Shown here: positions 14,462-15,967 of the stretch, piece by piece
Position numbering within the stretch: the first letter of the stretch is position 1
Layout of the letters: the number at the start of each line of letters is the position of its first letter
Origin: Chloroflexota bacterium
GTDB taxonomy: Bacteria; Chloroflexota; Anaerolineae; Aggregatilineales; Phototrophicaceae
Direction of reading: 5' to 3'
Length of the DNA: 15,967 bases
Assembly (NCBI GenBank): GCA_023430545.1
Contig: JAEZAF010000191.1
Location: 1-15,967, forward strand
The notes under the pieces: generated by a model
Database searches by the model: none
Seen by the model: the letters and a program-made list of their open reading frames with translations, nothing else
What the model was told of the DNA's origin: nothing
Position numbers and translations under genes: made by a program

Positions 14462-15769
14462 ATGTTTGAAAGCCTGCTTAACACCCCACCTAAAGCGAAG
14501 ACCGTCAGCGAATTGACCGAGTACATGCGCGGCCTGATCGAAGGTGACTTCGTGCTTCAGGGTGTCTGGGTGACAGGGGAAGTCTCCAATATGACACCGG
14601 CCCGGTCCGGTCACTGGTATTTCACCCTGAAGGACGCGACTGCTCAGCTCCGCTGTGTGATGTGGCGCAGCGCCGCCAGCCGCCAGTCGATCACCCCGAA
14701 CAACGGCGACGCGCTCGAAGTCTATGGCCGCATGACGCTCTATCCGCAGCGTGGTGAGTATCAGCTTCAGGCCGAGCGCATCCGCCCGGTCGGGATGGGC
14801 GATCTCTATATGCGCTTTGAAGAGCTGAAAGCACGGCTCCAGTCTGAGGGGCTGTTCGATGAGGAACGCAAGCGCGAACTGCCTGTCTATCCGCTGCGCA
14901 TCGGTATCGTGACCTCACCCGACGCGGCTGCGTTTCACGATGTCCAGAACGTGCTGCGCCGCCGCTTTCCGATTGGACAGATCATCCTCAGCCCGACGCC
15001 GGTTCAGGGGGCAGACGCTGCGCCGCAGATCGTCAACGCGCTGCGACGCCTCAACGATTACGGGGATGTCGATGTCATCCTGCTGATTCGCGGCGGGGGC
15101 AGTCTGGAAGATCTGTGGTGCTTCAATGATGAAGCGCTGGCCCGCGCCGTCGTGGAGAGCCGCATTCCGGTTGTGACCGGTGTCGGCCATGAGGTCGATT
15201 TCACGATTGTCGATTTCGTCTCCGACCACCGCGCCCCGACCCCGTCCGCCGCCGCTGAGGTCATTACCCAGTACTGTGCGGTGGAAGATCTGCGCGACCG
15301 TGTGGGGGATTACCGCCAGACACTCGACATGATCATGCGCGATCAGATCGCCACACGCCGCGACAACCTGCAAATCGTCGAACGTGCCATGCGTTACAGT
15401 TCGCCGGAGATCTATATCCGCAATATGCGCCAGCGCATCGACACTTTTGACCAGCGCATGACGCGCAACCATCAATCCTACCGCACGTTGCTGCGCGAAC
15501 GCCTCAACGCCCGTACGTCTGTCCTGCGTGCGGCTGACCCGCGCACCCTGCTCGCACGCGGATACGCCCGTGTCACGCTGGATGATGGCACACCGCTGCG
15601 GACCGTCCAGCACGCGCCATCCGGCACACGCCTGCACCTTCAGCTTGCCGACGGCCAGATCGACACGATCTCCGCCGGGCTTTCTGATGGTTCGAAATCC
15701 AATTCACAACCTGACTCAACGAAGGATGAAACTTCCCATGACCAGCAAGACCAGCCGCGACTTCTCTGA
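14462..15769 (+). CDS. xseA: Exodeoxyribonuclease VII large subunit
   Basis: 435 aa. With XseB it degrades single-stranded DNA to short oligonucleotides in repair and recombination, in the cytoplasm. An N-terminal OB-fold at about 12-110 (VWVTGEVSNMTPARSGHWYF at 35-54) binds DNA. The catalytic domain has GIVTSPDAAAFHDVQNVLRR at 148-167, LLIRGGGSLEDLWCFNDE at 207-224, and VGHEVDFTIVDFVSDHRAPTPSAAAE in two parts at 241-266. Asp160, Arg210, His243 and Asp246 match, with a constant offset of 5, the residues I recall as conserved in the E. coli enzyme (155, 205, 238, 241). A coiled-coil-like helical region (about 270-350) and the C-terminal ARGYARVTLDDGTPL segment follow. ATG has AGGA 7 nt upstream. 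It overlaps xseB by 32 nt. Confidence 0.97.
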   Translation: MFESLLNTPPKAKTVSELTEYMRGLIEGDFVLQGVWVTGEVSNMTPARSGHWYFTLKDATAQLRCVMWRSAASRQSITPNNGDALEVYGRMTLYPQRGEYQLQAERIRPVGMGDLYMRFEELKARLQSEGLFDEERKRELPVYPLRIGIVTSPDAAAFHDVQNVLRRRFPIGQIILSPTPVQGADAAPQIVNALRRLNDYGDVDVILLIRGGGSLEDLWCFNDEALARAVVESRIPVVTGVGHEVDFTIVDFVSDHRAPTPSAAAEVITQYCAVEDLRDRVGDYRQTLDMIMRDQIATRRDNLQIVERAMRYSSPEIYIRNMRQRIDTFDQRMTRNHQSYRTLLRERLNARTSVLRAADPRTLLARGYARVTLDDGTPLRTVQHAPSGTRLHLQLADGQIDTISAGLSDGSKSNSQPDSTKDETSHDQQDQPRLL

Positions 15770-15967
15770 CCCGAATACCGAAGATTTTGCCAGCCTGACG
15801 TTCGAAGGCGCGTTTGAAGCACTGGAGACGATCGTCGCGCAGTTGGAGTCCGGCGACCTCTCACTGGAAGAATCGGTCACGCTGTTCGAACGCGGACGCA
15901 AACTCTCCGCCCACTGTCAGACACTGCTCGATCAGGCCGAACTCCGCATCTCGCAGTTGGATGATGA
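15738..15967 (+). CDS. xseB: Exodeoxyribonuclease VII small subunit, 3' end cut by right edge
   Basis: 76 complete codons are visible; XseB is usually 70-85 aa, so only a short tail is missing. The family pattern is clear: FEGAFEALETIVAQLESGDL at 22-41, then SLEESVTLFERGRKLSAHC at 42-60 and a Gln/Leu/Glu-rich helix. Several copies of this helical-hairpin protein bind each XseA. The start ATG at 15738 lies inside the end of xseA in another frame (32-nt overlap), with AAGGA about 11 nt upstream, which implies translational coupling of the two subunits. The 20 residues before the core are Ser/Thr/Asp-rich and probably flexible. Confidence 0.95.
   Translation, partial: MTSKTSRDFSDPNTEDFASLTFEGAFEALETIVAQLESGDLSLEESVTLFERGRKLSAHCQTLLDQAELRISQLDD

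Overview
The window looks like a chromosomal segment of a member of the Chloroflexota (Anaerolineae-like lineages are the best guess). This rests on gene content: a Uma2-family protein, a YacL-type PIN/TRAM membrane protein, a secreted protein with a C-x3-CW motif of a kind I associate with this phylum, a large one-chain glutamate synthase, and G-rich intergenic repeats. The phylum is an inference; no rRNA or other marker gene is present.

Layout. Positions 1-9431 are all on the minus strand. Reading leftwards from the divergent region near 9.45-9.86 kb, the genes are: lspA (lipoprotein signal peptidase, TTG start), a small lipoprotein that should be an LspA substrate, a two-helix membrane protein of unknown function, an ATP-type phosphofructokinase, a Uma2-family protein that seems to have lost its catalytic residues, and a very large gltB (glutamate synthase large chain) that runs off the left edge. 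On the right of the divergent region a PIN/TRAM membrane protein is read on the plus strand from a strong promoter.

Positions 10946-11751 hold no credible gene. They contain a probable terminator, a repeat of about 270 bp (19-bp near-perfect direct repeats outside, inverted repeats inside, three hairpins nested within), and then about 250 bp of consecutive hairpins, three of which carry a GAGGGG word between their arms. This is the least explained part of the window.

Positions 11752-13733 are a minus-strand cluster: a TrmH/SpoU-type rRNA 2'-O-methyltransferase, a secreted or anchored Cys-rich protein almost touching it, and a single-chain protein that fuses a ribbon-helix-helix (antitoxin-like) domain to a MazF/PemK toxin domain. 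A 12-bp-arm palindrome lies in the divergent gap before the methyltransferase. Positions 13977-15967 are a plus-strand cluster: an SRPBCC-fold protein, then xseA and xseB (exonuclease VII subunits, overlapping by 32 nt; xseB is cut by the right edge).

Most genes are housekeeping (nitrogen assimilation, glycolysis, lipoprotein maturation, RNA modification, DNA repair). No complete mobile element, CRISPR array, rRNA or tRNA was found. The candidates for something new are the toxin-antitoxin fusion, the composite repeat and the adjoining hairpin chain.
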